Positions 17,615-29,800 of a stretch of 64,000 bases of DNA are shown here, piece by piece. Both the position numbers and the translations under genes were made by a program. The DNA lies in assembly GCA_902727935.1 (NCBI GenBank), contig CACVAX010000059.1, positions 109,211-173,210 of the forward strand, written 5' to 3'. The first letter of the stretch is position 1. Each line of letters opens with the position of its first letter. Under the pieces are notes generated by a model, which saw only the letters and a list, made by a program, of their open reading frames with translations, was not told where the DNA came from and made no database searches. This DNA comes from an uncultured Sulfurovum sp. (GTDB lineage Bacteria > Campylobacterota > Campylobacteria > Campylobacterales > Sulfurovaceae).

Positions 17615-18199
17615 ATGTTGAAAAACATTGTTATATCAACGCTTGTAACATCAGCCATTCTTTTTGCAGAAAGTGGAGTTGGACTGAATATTAATGAGAA
17701 TGATTTAGAAGTAGAAGCCATATTAGATTCAAGAAACCTAGAGGCTTTACAGACAAGTAGTACCATTTATCAAGCAGACTTCAATTACTTAAATGCTGAC
17801 AATGATAAGCTTTTAGGGGCAGGAATTGGTGCAACGAATAAGCTTCAAGGTGTTGAAGGAGTTGAGCTTACTTTTGGTGCTAAATTTATTTGGGCTGAAG
17901 TTGGCAGAGATGATGATTTTACTTCATTACCCTTGATGGCACAAATACGTTATACTTTTCCTCCATTAATGTTTAATGTTCCTCCTGTTTCTGTTGAAGC
18001 CAGAGGTTTATATGCACCTAGTTCTTTAAGTTTTGGTGATTCTGAAGAGTACAGTGAATTTAGAATTTCTGGAGATATTGAAATGATAGATAACGTCAAA
18101 GTATATGCTGGATATAGAAATATTCATACAAGTTATAAAGGAATACCTGGTAGTTTATTTGACACAGGGTTTTATGCTGGACTGAAAGTTACTTATTAA
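17615..18199 (+). CDS. YfaZ-like outer-membrane beta-barrel protein
   Basis: Signal peptide (LVTSAILFAES), then beta-strand pattern to a C-terminal aromatic end (GLKVTY). Overall similarity is to the YfaZ family of outer-membrane proteins of unknown function; the family call is by general resemblance. 194 residues. AGGAGA 6 bp before the ATG. The promoter lies inside a striking palindrome, so expression is probably regulated. Confidence 0.7.
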   Translation: MLKNIVISTLVTSAILFAESGVGLNINENDLEVEAILDSRNLEALQTSSTIYQADFNYLNADNDKLLGAGIGATNKLQGVEGVELTFGAKFIWAEVGRDDDFTSLPLMAQIRYTFPPLMFNVPPVSVEARGLYAPSSLSFGDSEEYSEFRISGDIEMIDNVKVYAGYRNIHTSYKGIPGSLFDTGFYAGLKVTY

Positions 18200-18228
18200 A
18201 AATCACTTATCAGTAGTGGGTTCTTAAG

Positions 18229-18250
18229 GTTTGGGCTTCTTCGCCCAAAC
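18229..18250. terminator. bidirectional hairpin between convergent yfaZ-like gene and glmS
   Basis: Perfect 8-bp repeat GTTTGGGC / GCCCAAAC with loop TTCTTC, 30 bp after one stop and 7 bp after the other. It is GC-rich for this genome. T-runs are weak. Confidence 0.6.
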
Positions 18251-18256
18251 AACTTA

Positions 18257-20065
18257 TTATTCGACGGTTACAGATTTCGCCAAATTTCTTGGCATATCCA
18301 CATCATTTCCTAGTCTTACTGATATTTCAAGAGCCAGAAGTTGGGTAACGACCATCATTTCAAAAAATTCTAGCATTGGATGTGAATTGTATTGTGTTTT
18401 AACAAAATCATCAGCCAACTCGAAAGATTCAGGTGAAATGGCTAAAACAGTTGCATCTCTAGCACATAACTCTTCTACATTGGATTTGATTTTTTCATAG
18501 TGTAATGACTTAGGCATGAGTGCTACGGTAAAGAGTTCTGCATCAGCCAAGGCAATGGGTCCATGCTTCATTTCACCAGAAGGATAACCTTCAGCATGTA
18601 AATAAGAGATTTCTTTGAGTTTTAATGCCCCTTCCAATGCCAGTGGAAAAAAGATATCTCTTCCAATAAAGAAAAATCCATGACCATGTAAATAACGTTT
18701 TGAAAGACGGGTCATTTTGGGGTGCAGTTCATCAGAGACTAAAAGTGCTTTTGGGGTGTGTCTCATAGCATCTAGCTCTTGTGTTAAAAGTTCAGTGTTG
18801 ATGGTTTTTTTAGCTTGTGCAACATAAATGGCTAACATCCAAAGTACCATGGTTTGGGTTGCAAATGCTTTGGTACTCGCCACTCCTTTTTCGATACCTG
18901 CACGTGTTAACACAGCAGCATCGGATTCTCTTACAATGGAAGAGTTATCTACATTACAAATACTTAAGCTTTTTAATCCAGCTTTTTTTGCCATTTTAAG
19001 TGCTTCAAGGGTATCTGCTGTTTCCCCACTTTGAGAGATGGTTACAAAAAGGGTATCTTCACGAAGAAGAGGCTCTTTATATCTAAATTCAGAGGCAATT
19101 TCTACTTGACAGGGAATTTTAGCAATGCGTTCAAAAAGATAAGATGCTGTAAGTGCTGAATGATAGGATGTTCCACAAGCACATATTTTTATGTTAGATA
19201 TAGTATTAAAAAGATTTGGGTCTAACTCTTCAAAATCGATTCTATCTTCAAGTACCCTACCCATCATGGTATCATTCATTACTTGGCTTTGTTCATAAAT
19301 CTCTTTTTCCATAAAAAAACGGTAGCCATCTTTTTGTGCCATGGCTTTGTCGGTGGCTAAAGCTTGTTTGGAAAATGTTTTTTCTCCATGTGAGTTAAAA
19401 AGGTGTACTTCTCCATCTTTAGCATAACCAAACTCACCATCTTCAAGATAATAGACTTCAGTAGCTTTTCCGATGATTGGCGTATCTGATGAAGCAAAAT
19501 AAACATCATCCTTATTAAATCCAATCAGCATAGGTGAGCCATTTTTAGCAAAATAGATGGTCTCTTCATCAGCTTCCGTGATAAGTAAGGTGGCATAAGC
19601 TCCTTCGAGTCTGCTAATGGCATGTTGAAATGATTCCCATGGATTGTTGTGTAAATTATGATTTTTTTCAAAAAGATGCACAATGGTTTCGGTGTCAGTT
19701 TGACTTAAAAATTTTACACCATCAGCTTGGAGTTCTTTTTTCAGTTCTTGATAGTTTTCTATAATCCCATTGTGTACCACAAAAGAGTAAGCACCCATAT
19801 GAGGATGAGCATTAAGTTCGGTTGGTTTACCATGGGTTGCCCAACGCGTATGCCCGATTGAGACTCCAAATCCTTTGCTTAGATAGTCTTTAGTTTTATC
19901 TCTTAAATTTTTGAGTCTTCCAACGGCTTTAAAATTTTTAAGTTGTTTATTTTCAATAATGGCAATACCAGCTGAATCATAACCTCGATACTCTAACTCT
20001 TGTAATCCATCTAATAAAATTTCTTTTTTTTCATTTTTGCCAATATAGCCTACAATTCCACACAT
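18257..20065 (-). CDS. glmS: glucosamine-6-phosphate synthase (glutamine-hydrolysing)
   Basis: Makes glucosamine-6-phosphate from fructose-6-phosphate and glutamine, the first step to UDP-GlcNAc. N-terminal glutamine amidotransferase starts at C2 (MCGIVGYIG); the C-terminal half has two SIS domains (CGTSYHSALTA, SQSGETADTLEALKMAKK) and ends DMPRNLAKSVTVE. The length of 602 is normal. Its start overlaps the glnD stop by one base, so glnD and glmS are co-translated, coupling nitrogen signalling and amino-sugar synthesis. Confidence 0.97.
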   Translation of the reverse strand: MCGIVGYIGKNEKKEILLDGLQELEYRGYDSAGIAIIENKQLKNFKAVGRLKNLRDKTKDYLSKGFGVSIGHTRWATHGKPTELNAHPHMGAYSFVVHNGIIENYQELKKELQADGVKFLSQTDTETIVHLFEKNHNLHNNPWESFQHAISRLEGAYATLLITEADEETIYFAKNGSPMLIGFNKDDVYFASSDTPIIGKATEVYYLEDGEFGYAKDGEVHLFNSHGEKTFSKQALATDKAMAQKDGYRFFMEKEIYEQSQVMNDTMMGRVLEDRIDFEELDPNLFNTISNIKICACGTSYHSALTASYLFERIAKIPCQVEIASEFRYKEPLLREDTLFVTISQSGETADTLEALKMAKKAGLKSLSICNVDNSSIVRESDAAVLTRAGIEKGVASTKAFATQTMVLWMLAIYVAQAKKTINTELLTQELDAMRHTPKALLVSDELHPKMTRLSKRYLHGHGFFFIGRDIFFPLALEGALKLKEISYLHAEGYPSGEMKHGPIALADAELFTVALMPKSLHYEKIKSNVEELCARDATVLAISPESFELADDFVKTQYNSHPMLEFFEMMVVTQLLALEISVRLGNDVDMPRNLAKSVTVE

Positions 20066-22518
20066 TATTCACTCTCCGTAAGTTCTTCAATAATTAGATT
20101 AGTATTATTACAAAAGTTTCCATTCTTCTCGATTAAAAAAAGGTCATTGGTTCTGTTACTTTTTGTGTGAATTTTTGCTGAATTAATATCAATGTTAAAG
20201 AGATCAAAAAGATTAATAATATAGGAAAGTAAGCCTTTTTGGTCACTACAGTTAAGTTTGAGTATGGCATTTTCTTTAGAGTGATTACAATCAATAAAAA
20301 TGTCTTGTTTTAAAATTTTGGGTTTGGTGATGCTGAGCGTATGCACTCGCTTAAGTGCTTTATCGATGAGTTGATGAAGGCTAAGATAGTCATTTTCTGG
20401 AATAATTTCAGAAAAATCAATTCTAAAATATTTTATGCCATTAAAAAGTTTATAGATATCCATATGAACAACATTTAGATGAGACAGTTTATAAAGAAAA
20501 AAGCTAAGATCAAGATTGTCTTTTCGTAAAATTTCGATGGTTAAGAATTTTTTATTTGAAATTAAAAAATCAAACTCTTTTAAGGCGTGTGCTTTAGTAA
20601 TAATATTGATAATGGATTCTGGCTTGTTTTTGACAAAAAACATGTCAGAATTAATTTTCAAGGTCTTATTTTGAAGTGTTTTGGGTAAGGTTTGAAAAGC
20701 AAGAAGTTTTTTGAGTTGTTTCTCTTTTTTAATACGTTTGGAGGTTTGTTCTAAAAGAGATACATTTTGAATCGTTAAAGATGCTTGAAGGTAGAGTTCA
20801 TGGATGAGTCTAGCCGTAAATTCTGTGTAAATATTACTTCCTACCCCATTCATGTCAGCATAGGTTAAAATATAGATAAAGTCTAACTCTTTTTGTGTTT
20901 TAAAATGAGAAGAAAACTTTAAAATAGTTTGTTCAGAGTGTAAATCTTCTCTTTGTGCCGTGGTACTCATAAGTAGATGATGTAAAATAAGGTTTCTACC
21001 AATTTTAATCTCTTCTTTACTAAACTTTAGTTTTTCTCCTAGTCCTTTAAGTAGTACCATACCAACTTCAGAGTGAGATTTCTTACGTCCTTTACCAGCG
21101 TCATGCAAGAGGGTCACCACTTTCATAAAAGTTTGTTCTTTTTGACTTAATGCTTCATAGAGTTTTTTAACGTTTTTATCTTCAATGTTTTCTAAAGCTT
21201 CGATGCATTTAATGGTATGAATGCCCACAGCATATTTGTGATAGCCATCAAACTGTGGCAGATTAATAATTTTTTTAAGATAAGAGATGGTATAGCCTAG
21301 TAGTCGTGTTTCAACAAGAGTGGTTAAAATTAAATGAGATTGAGGATGTTTAAAAATTTCTGTTAAAATTGGATAAATACGTTGACTGGCTTGTGCAGGA
21401 CGAGGACTGTTGTAGAGTGCTTTTAAAAAGTTTGGATGCACAGGAAATTGTGTTGAATCACTTTTGCTCATCTGCTTTAAAAGTTCTAAGTAACTGTGAC
21501 TTTGAGGTAAGAGCATTTGTTCTTTATCATAATAATGACTCAACTCCTCAATCCAAATGGTGGTATGGAGTTTAATAATTTTAAGCGAAGAGATAACATT
21601 TCTTGAAAATCTCATTTGTCCTTGTTGCGTGTCTTCATAGCCTAAACATTGTGATACCTCAGGAATCAGTTCAAGCCGTAGTTGGTCTTCTTTCTTTTTT
21701 GTAACAAGGTGTAGGGCTGAACGTACTTTAAAGAGAAATTCTAAGGCTTTTAAAAACTCTTTATAGGCTTGAGCTGAGACAATTGACTCATCTAAATCTT
21801 CAATGCGTGTTATGTTGTGAAGGATATTACCTATCCAGTAGACAAGATTGGCATTTCTAAAGCCTCCAACACCCTCTTTAATATTCGGTTCCATGGTCAT
21901 CGGATATTTTTTATGTTTATCATTCATCTCTTCAATTTTTGCACGAATAAATATTTGAGGATTATCTTTACGCATACGAGTGAGTTCATTTTGAATTTGT
22001 CCCCAAAGTTGTTTAGAACCCACAACATAACGAGATTCTAACATGGCACTTTTAATGGTGATATCACTTTGTGATACTTCAAAGAGTGTTGAAACTTCGT
22101 GAACCCTATGACCTAATTTTAATCCAGCATCCCAAAGGATGTAGAGTATTTTTTCAATCATCTCTTGGGTGTTGTACCCAGGTAGCTCTTTGTAGACAAT
22201 CATTAGGTCAATATCGGAATGCACACAGAGTTGTTGACGTCCATAAGAACCCAGTGCCAGTAGGGTTATGGGAAGGGTATTGGTTAAAGGCATGTAGGTC
22301 CCAAACATAGAACGCATGGCTGTTTTATAAACCAAATCTAAAAGGGTATCTATTTTGTAGGTGTGTTTTAGTAAAAAACCTTTGCCTGAACTTTTTCTAA
22401 AAGTTTCATCCAGTGTGCCAAAATAGGTTTTGATATCAGCTTTTAAGAGCTTTGATATTTCAAAGTCAGGGGCATTTTCATAGAGCAGTGTTTCAATTTT
22501 ATCTTTTATTTTTTCCAT
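20065..22518 (-). CDS. glnD: [protein-PII] uridylyltransferase / uridylyl-removing enzyme
   Basis: Nitrogen sensor that modifies PII proteins according to glutamine level. The nucleotidyltransferase motif is GSYGRQQLCVHSDIDL near residues 90-106, the HD domain LLHDAGKGRKKSHSE is in the middle, and an ACT domain is recognisable at the C-terminus (LNCSDQKGLLSYIINLFDLF). At 817 residues it is slightly shorter than the enterobacterial form, with space for one clear ACT domain and a degenerate region before it. It is the first gene of the glnD-glmS unit and is divergent from ligA. Confidence 0.88.
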   Translation of the reverse strand: MEKIKDKIETLLYENAPDFEISKLLKADIKTYFGTLDETFRKSSGKGFLLKHTYKIDTLLDLVYKTAMRSMFGTYMPLTNTLPITLLALGSYGRQQLCVHSDIDLMIVYKELPGYNTQEMIEKILYILWDAGLKLGHRVHEVSTLFEVSQSDITIKSAMLESRYVVGSKQLWGQIQNELTRMRKDNPQIFIRAKIEEMNDKHKKYPMTMEPNIKEGVGGFRNANLVYWIGNILHNITRIEDLDESIVSAQAYKEFLKALEFLFKVRSALHLVTKKKEDQLRLELIPEVSQCLGYEDTQQGQMRFSRNVISSLKIIKLHTTIWIEELSHYYDKEQMLLPQSHSYLELLKQMSKSDSTQFPVHPNFLKALYNSPRPAQASQRIYPILTEIFKHPQSHLILTTLVETRLLGYTISYLKKIINLPQFDGYHKYAVGIHTIKCIEALENIEDKNVKKLYEALSQKEQTFMKVVTLLHDAGKGRKKSHSEVGMVLLKGLGEKLKFSKEEIKIGRNLILHHLLMSTTAQREDLHSEQTILKFSSHFKTQKELDFIYILTYADMNGVGSNIYTEFTARLIHELYLQASLTIQNVSLLEQTSKRIKKEKQLKKLLAFQTLPKTLQNKTLKINSDMFFVKNKPESIINIITKAHALKEFDFLISNKKFLTIEILRKDNLDLSFFLYKLSHLNVVHMDIYKLFNGIKYFRIDFSEIIPENDYLSLHQLIDKALKRVHTLSITKPKILKQDIFIDCNHSKENAILKLNCSDQKGLLSYIINLFDLFNIDINSAKIHTKSNRTNDLFLIEKNGNFCNNTNLIIEELTESE

Positions 22519-22566
22519 GGAATATCATAGCCATTAAATGATAAAATATACCCATTAACTATATAA

Positions 22567-24522
<1,956 letters not shown>

Positions 24523-24531
24523 AAGTTTAAA

Positions 24532-24935
24532 TTATATTTTGGCTAAATGCCACCCACAATGAAAAGGACAAGGGTAAAGTTTTAATTTTACTCGTTTTGT
24601 TTTTAATGAAAACAGCACTTGTTCTTGGGCTTCTTTTTTAGAAGAGTAAAGATACTTGAAATCACCTCGTGAATCCATACAGAAGCAGTGATTCATCTCT
24701 TCTAATTCTTCTTCGTAGTTTTCTGTTTGTTTTTTGAGTATTTCTTTGAGGTGTTCTATGTGGCTATGAAGCTCTTTGAGAGAAGTTACATGGTAGTAGT
24801 CTAAGATCTCTTGATTAGAGAGTTCAGAAAGGTGATTGTAGACACGGCGAATGCTTATAAAAAGTTTGTTTTTATTTTGAATTTTTTTTTAAGAGGTTTT
24901 AGGATTTTTTTTATGTTATTGTTTTTTGGGTACAT
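24532..24935 (-). pseudogene. frame-disrupted small Cys-rich protein gene with A9 homopolymer
   Basis: An unrecognised minus-strand gene. From the stop at 24532-24534 an open frame runs back to 24888 and encodes a Glu/Lys-rich helical part followed by a Cys cluster: MNHCFCMDSRGDF, then KLKLYPCPFHCGWHLAKI at the C-terminus. This frame has no start codon before a stop made by the A-tract (24882-24890, nine A on the minus strand). A different frame starting at ATG 24935 reads MYPKNNNIKKILKPLKKK into the same tract. One extra A would join the two into a protein of about 134 residues. No good ribosome site is seen before 24935. It may be a pseudogene, a phase-variable gene, a gene using slippage, or a sequencing error. 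Confidence 0.6.
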
Positions 24936-25012
24936 TTGTAATCATATCGAATATAAAATAAATCTTTAGCAAAGCGTTCAAAAACTCTAACAAGCTATAA
25001 ACACTACATTTG

Positions 25013-25018
25013 TATAAT
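25013..25018 (+). promoter_or_regulatory. -10 box of nhaA
   Basis: TGTATAAT is a consensus extended -10, with the predicted start of transcription near 25025, 30 bp before the nhaA ATG. This rules against the in-frame TTG at 25010 as start codon. Confidence 0.55.
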
Positions 25019-25054
25019 ACGCTTCAAATTAAATCAAGATATCAAAGGAAATTA

Positions 25055-26395
25055 ATGAGACTTTACGCTCCATGGGAAAAAGCTTTTAAGAAAGTAGCCA
25101 CACCATTTGAACATTTTTTACATGCACAAACTACCACAGGTATGGTGTTGATGTTAATGACCATCGTGGCATTGGTATTGGCGAACTCCCCGTTAGCAGA
25201 AGCTTATAAACACTTTTTTCATATGAAGATAGATCTAAATGTGGGTTCATGGCAACTTTCACATACGCTTCATCATTGGATTAACGATGGTTTGATGGCG
25301 ATTTTTTTCTTTATTATTGGGCTTGAAATCAAAAGAGAAGTTGTGTTTGGTGAGTTGTCAAATCTTAAGGTGGCGATGTTACCTATTTTAGCTGCTATTG
25401 GGGGAATGGTTGTTCCTGCTCTTATTTATGCAAGTATCAATGCTGGTACAGAAGGTGCTGGAGGATGGGGAATTCCTATGGCGACGGACATTGCATTTGC
25501 CATTTCTGCTTTAGTACTTTTGGGTAATAGAGTACCACGTGCTTTGGTTGCTTTTTTGGTAGCACTTGCCATTGTGGATGACTTGGGTGCTGTACTGGTT
25601 ATTGCTATTTTTTATACAGAACAAATTCAAACGCTTCCTCTAATGTTAGCTGGAGGTGCTTTTTTGGTGATGCTTACTTTTAATCGTTTTGGTATTCATA
25701 TGATTTTACCTTACTTTATTGTTGGATTATTGATGTGGTTTTTTATGCTAGAGTCAGGGGTTCATGCAACCATTGCAGGGGTCATTGCAGCCATGGCAAT
25801 ACCCTCTAGACCTAAACGTGCTCCTGTTGATTTTACACAAGAAATTAGAAAAAAACTAGATAGGTACGATACTTATCCTGTAGCGACCGACCACACTTTA
25901 CATGCTAAACAAAAAGGGATTCTTTCAAATATTAAAGACAGAATTAATGCAGTGGGTACACCGTCTGCTCGTTTAGAGCATGATTTACATCTTCCTGTGG
26001 CACTCATCGTTATTCCTCTTTTTGCTTTAGCCAATGCAGGGATTAGCATTGATTTTAATTCTATCTTTAGCACGGCTGTTACCCCTGTTTCTATGGGCAT
26101 CATAGCTGGGTTGATATTTGGAAAAGTACTTGGTGTTTTTGGTGTTGCATGGTTGGCTATTAAACTGAAGATTGCTGTACTACCAGAAGGAAGCAGTATG
26201 AGTCAGATTTTTGGGGTTTCATTTCTTGGGGGTATTGGTTTTACTATGTCAATTTTTGTGGCAGAATTAGCTTTTGTAGGGAATGCTGAATTGATTTTTC
26301 AAGCTAAAGTAGGTATTTTAGTAGCCTCTCTTTTTGCAGGGTTATTTGGTTATTTTTGGCTTCGATACATTGCTAAATCCATATCAGTAGCTTAG
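25055..26395 (+). CDS. nhaA: Na+/H+ antiporter NhaA
   Basis: Inner-membrane antiporter exporting Na+ (or Li+) in exchange for H+, for salt and pH balance. About 11-12 hydrophobic helices. IPMATDIAFAIS and LAIVDDLGAVLVIA contain the ion-binding aspartates (DD pair) of NhaA. The ATG at 25055 is chosen because AAAGGAA (25044-25050) lies just upstream; an in-frame TTG at 25010 overlaps the promoter. The product is 446 residues, somewhat longer than E. coli NhaA because of a hydrophilic loop of about 50 residues in the middle. Confidence 0.94.
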   Translation: MRLYAPWEKAFKKVATPFEHFLHAQTTTGMVLMLMTIVALVLANSPLAEAYKHFFHMKIDLNVGSWQLSHTLHHWINDGLMAIFFFIIGLEIKREVVFGELSNLKVAMLPILAAIGGMVVPALIYASINAGTEGAGGWGIPMATDIAFAISALVLLGNRVPRALVAFLVALAIVDDLGAVLVIAIFYTEQIQTLPLMLAGGAFLVMLTFNRFGIHMILPYFIVGLLMWFFMLESGVHATIAGVIAAMAIPSRPKRAPVDFTQEIRKKLDRYDTYPVATDHTLHAKQKGILSNIKDRINAVGTPSARLEHDLHLPVALIVIPLFALANAGISIDFNSIFSTAVTPVSMGIIAGLIFGKVLGVFGVAWLAIKLKIAVLPEGSSMSQIFGVSFLGGIGFTMSIFVAELAFVGNAELIFQAKVGILVASLFAGLFGYFWLRYIAKSISVA

Positions 26396-26430
26396 GCTAC
26401 TGAACTTCAGTAAGTTTAAATAAACTTTTT
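26385..26430 (+). terminator. double hairpin at the nhaA stop
   Basis: CAGTAGC / GCTACTG form a hairpin whose 4-nt loop holds part of the nhaA stop codon (26385-26402). A second repeat AAGTTTA / TAAACTT (26412-26427) runs into TTTTTCTCTCTT, which looks like an intrinsic terminator. Confidence 0.5.
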
Positions 26431-26454
26431 CTCTCTTCTTTACTCTTCTTACAG

Positions 26455-26496
26455 TTTTAGAGAATATTTTTTTTTATTAAAAGATATTCTCTAAAA
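26455..26496. terminator. 13-bp perfect inverted repeat in nhaA-giant gene spacer
   Basis: TTTTAGAGAATAT (26455-26467) pairs exactly with ATATTCTCTAAAA (26484-26496) around a 16-nt T-rich loop. It may be a second terminator insulating the giant gene or a DNA-level operator; the sequence alone does not decide. Confidence 0.45.
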
Positions 26497-26612
26497 TGGG
26501 ATAATATTATTATTTCATATCTATTATTTAATTAAATATAAGTTGTTTATATAGTTTATTTAGTTTATGTATTTTTAAGTTTATTGGGAATATCCCTTTG
26601 CTAATATTTTAG

Positions 26613-26620
26613 TATAGAAT
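26613..26620 (+). promoter_or_regulatory. candidate -10 box of the giant surface protein gene
   Basis: AGTATAGAAT holds TAGAAT at 26615-26620. Transcription would begin near 26627, immediately before the structured leader starting at about 26631, which fits the idea that the leader is a 5' aptamer. Confidence 0.35.
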
Positions 26621-26630
26621 TAAAATATTG

Positions 26631-26733
26631 AAAAAGCTAAACCCCTTGTGCAGTGGGGGCAGAAAGCTATGGCTCTTTTTTTAATTAAAAAAGAGAGCTA
26701 AGCTACCAATAGTGAGTGTTTTCACTACTTTTT
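26631..26733 (+). ncRNA. structured leader RNA resembling a cyclic di-GMP-I (GEMM) riboswitch
   Basis: AGCTAAACCCC (26635-26645) and GGGGGCAGAAAGCTATGGCTC (26655-26675, cited in two parts: GGGGGCAGAAAG then CTATGGCTC) resemble the GGCAAACC and GGGACGCAAAGCTA(T/C)GG parts of GEMM-I aptamers. CCCC pairs with GGGG around a 9-nt loop. An 11-bp arm follows (GGCTCTTTTTTT with AAAAAAGAGAGC), then AGCTAAGCTACC, close to the usual 3' motif AGCTGAGTTACC. Directly after it TAGTGA / TCACTA (26710-26727) and CTTTTT form a terminator-like expression platform. The GNRA loop expected in many GEMM members is not evident, so ligand identity is unproven. Confidence 0.45.
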
Positions 26734-26814
26734 GAATATTGTTGTTTTAAGATTTTAAGAGCTGTTTTAATTTTTAAATTAAAAATTTTTTAACTAAAAT
26801 ATATAGTAGGAAAT

Positions 26815-29800
26815 ATGATGATATATAGAGAAAATCACAAAGGTTCTAAGCAGATAAAGAACTTTTTTTACTTAATGTTTGTACTAATGGTTATGACCAT
26901 TAGTACAAATGTTTTAAAAGCTGATACAAATTGTGCAGACAATATACCCATTGGAAATAGAACTACAGCACTTACAAGTGCAGAAGTAACTTGGAATATT
27001 ACAGGTGACTTAGCAGATGAAAATGTGGATGCAATATTAAATTCTGTTACCGTAACAGGACAAGCAAACCCTTTTACAGATTTATTGATGCCAGACAGAG
27101 TTTCTTATCAGTTTGCAAACCCTGGTGCATCAAGACAATTTATTCAAGAAAATATGCTAACAACAGCTGATATAACAGATAGTTCAGTTGTATTTGATAC
27201 AGCACTTTTAAATGCTAATGTTGATAGAAATTTACGTCATTATTTGTCATTAGATAGTGGCATTACATCATCAGATTATGTTGATTTTTATTATGATACT
27301 CCTTTTGTATCTGGAGAAAATAGATATATTATGGTTTCAGAGAGAAGAGGAAATAATAATATGACGATTAATGCTCTTGATGCTAATGGTAATGTTATAG
27401 GAAATAGTGCAGCCGTTATTGGTGTATCTGAGCCAAGTCCAACTTTTATAGATACTGGAGTAGATACTACCTATAGTGATCATATTTTCTTTACGATTTA
27501 TCCTCTAACAGCTTTAGTGTCAGCTGGTAATGAGGTACATGGAATACGTGTAACTCAGTCAGATGCAGGAAATGTTAGTGGTGATGGGGGAGATGGTAAA
27601 GTCTTTATACTATTTGACCCATTAACTCAAACGTGTGTTACGGCAAATGAGGATAATCTTTCTGTTTTTGCAGGAGAGACCAGTAGAACACTTTTTTTAG
27701 ACAATGGAAATGGAGTTGATGAGGCGAGTGGTGAAACAGCTACCGATGCAAATATTGCTGATACCCTTTCGATTGTGAATGATGGTGGATTAACAGGGGT
27801 AAGCATCAATAATGATGGTACGTTAAACATACCCTCTAATGTAACGGATGGTACTTATGATGTGATGTATGAAATTTGTTTGGAGTCTAATGCGAGTCTT
27901 TGTAGTAGAGCCAATGCTTATGTTCGTAACTATACGAAGCAGAGTGGATGTACTTCAAAACAGTTTAGCATAACAAACTGGGACTTTGAAGATGGAATTT
28001 CTCTAAATGTTCCTACAGGTTGGACAACGCAAACACGTTCTAGTGGAACAGGGTTTCATTATAGAGGTGTAGAGATAGCAAACAATGAGGGTGTTCTTAT
28101 GTTGGGAGCTGATGCTGAAACTTGGCAAGATATTGATGTCTCTAGTCAAGGAGAAGGAACTTATCGACTCTCTTTCTATGAATCATTACATGACAACGTG
28201 GGGGTTGAAGGTTCAGTACGTATGCAATTTTTAAATGCAAGTAAAACACTGATTTCTGAAAGTAGTTCGCCATCTATTACAAGTTTGTATGACCCTAATG
28301 TAAAAATGTTAGATGGACCTAAAAGTGTGATAGCTGTTGCACCCACTGGCACAGAATTTATCCGAATCTTTTTTGAAGGTAAGGGTTCATTTGCTACTGG
28401 TTTTGCCAAGATTGATAAAGTGATGCTTGACGCTGTGTGTGATGATGTTATTGATACCGATAACGATGGTATTGCTGACAATATAGACCTAGACGATGAT
28501 AACGATGGTATTTTAGACACAGTTGAAAATCCTGTGAATTCTAATAATTATTCAGCTGGTTGGTACAATAATAATCCAAGTGGAACATTTAATCAAGATG
28601 GATATGTTCAAGATGTTTCAACGGATACACATATTATTGATGGAAGTGCCTATGATACTAATTTATTAGGTTCGACAAGCCCATATACAATAGGTAATGG
28701 ATTGATTGATGCTAATGATCCTGGTTCTATACGTGGTTTAATCAATGCTGAAGAGATAAATCTTCAAAATGCAAAAAATGCTAATGATTATTTAGAATTT
28801 TCTTTTCAAACATCAGCTAATTTTCCTAATGGAACTATTTTAGATAAATTTGCAATGGCAGATTCAGATGAAAAAGGAGCTTATAAAGTATCTATTGAAT
28901 TTTCATCTGATAACTTTATAACTTCGCAACTTTTAGTACAAGACCTAGTTATTGATGCTAGTTTAAATCGTCCAGCATTTTTTGCTTTTGATAATGTACA
29001 AGCATCACAAGGCTTAGCTCCTTCAACTAGCTATAAGCTTAGGGTTTATATTTATGGTGCATCAACAAGTACAACTGAAATTCTTTTTGATGACTTTAAT
29101 ATAGGGTTTCAAATTCAACTTGATTCAGATAATGATGGTATTTTTAATCATTTAGACCTAGACAGCGACAATGATGGAATCCCAGACAACGTAGAAGCAC
29201 AAACAACGAGTGGATATGTAGCTCCAAATGGAACTTTTGATGCCAATGGAACAGACACAGCGTATGTGGGTGGATTAACACCAGTAAACACAGATAATAA
29301 TGGAAGTGCTGATTATTTAGATTTAGATTCAGATGATGATGGACATTTAGACAGTAATGAGAATGGATTAACATTACTTGGAAATGTAGGCTCAAATGGG
29401 CTTGATAATAATATAGATACAACAGATGATTATAGTGATGTAAATGGTAAAGTTAATACGCCAAGTGCTGACTTGGCTCAATTAGATGGAAATAATGTTG
29501 ATGTTGATTATCGTTCATTGGCAGTAGTAGCAGAAATATGTAACAATGGAATTGATGATGATGCTGATGGATATATAGATTATTTTGATAATGACTGTAA
29601 TAGTATTTCTGAATTAACTTGTACTGTACCACGTACCAATACACCATCTTTTATTATGGGAGATCCAATTGCTACAACGGTAGATGTTTCTATTGCAGCT
29701 ACACCAACTATTGGTGATATTGATGGAGATGGTATGCCAGAAATTATTGTGCCAAAAGAGGGTACAGCTAGTCCACAAGGGTATTATATATTTGAAGGAA

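Noticed and set aside
25010..25012. TTG at 25010 as start of nhaA
   Set aside because: It overlaps a consensus TATAAT and lacks a ribosome site, while ATG 25055 has AAAGGAA at good distance.
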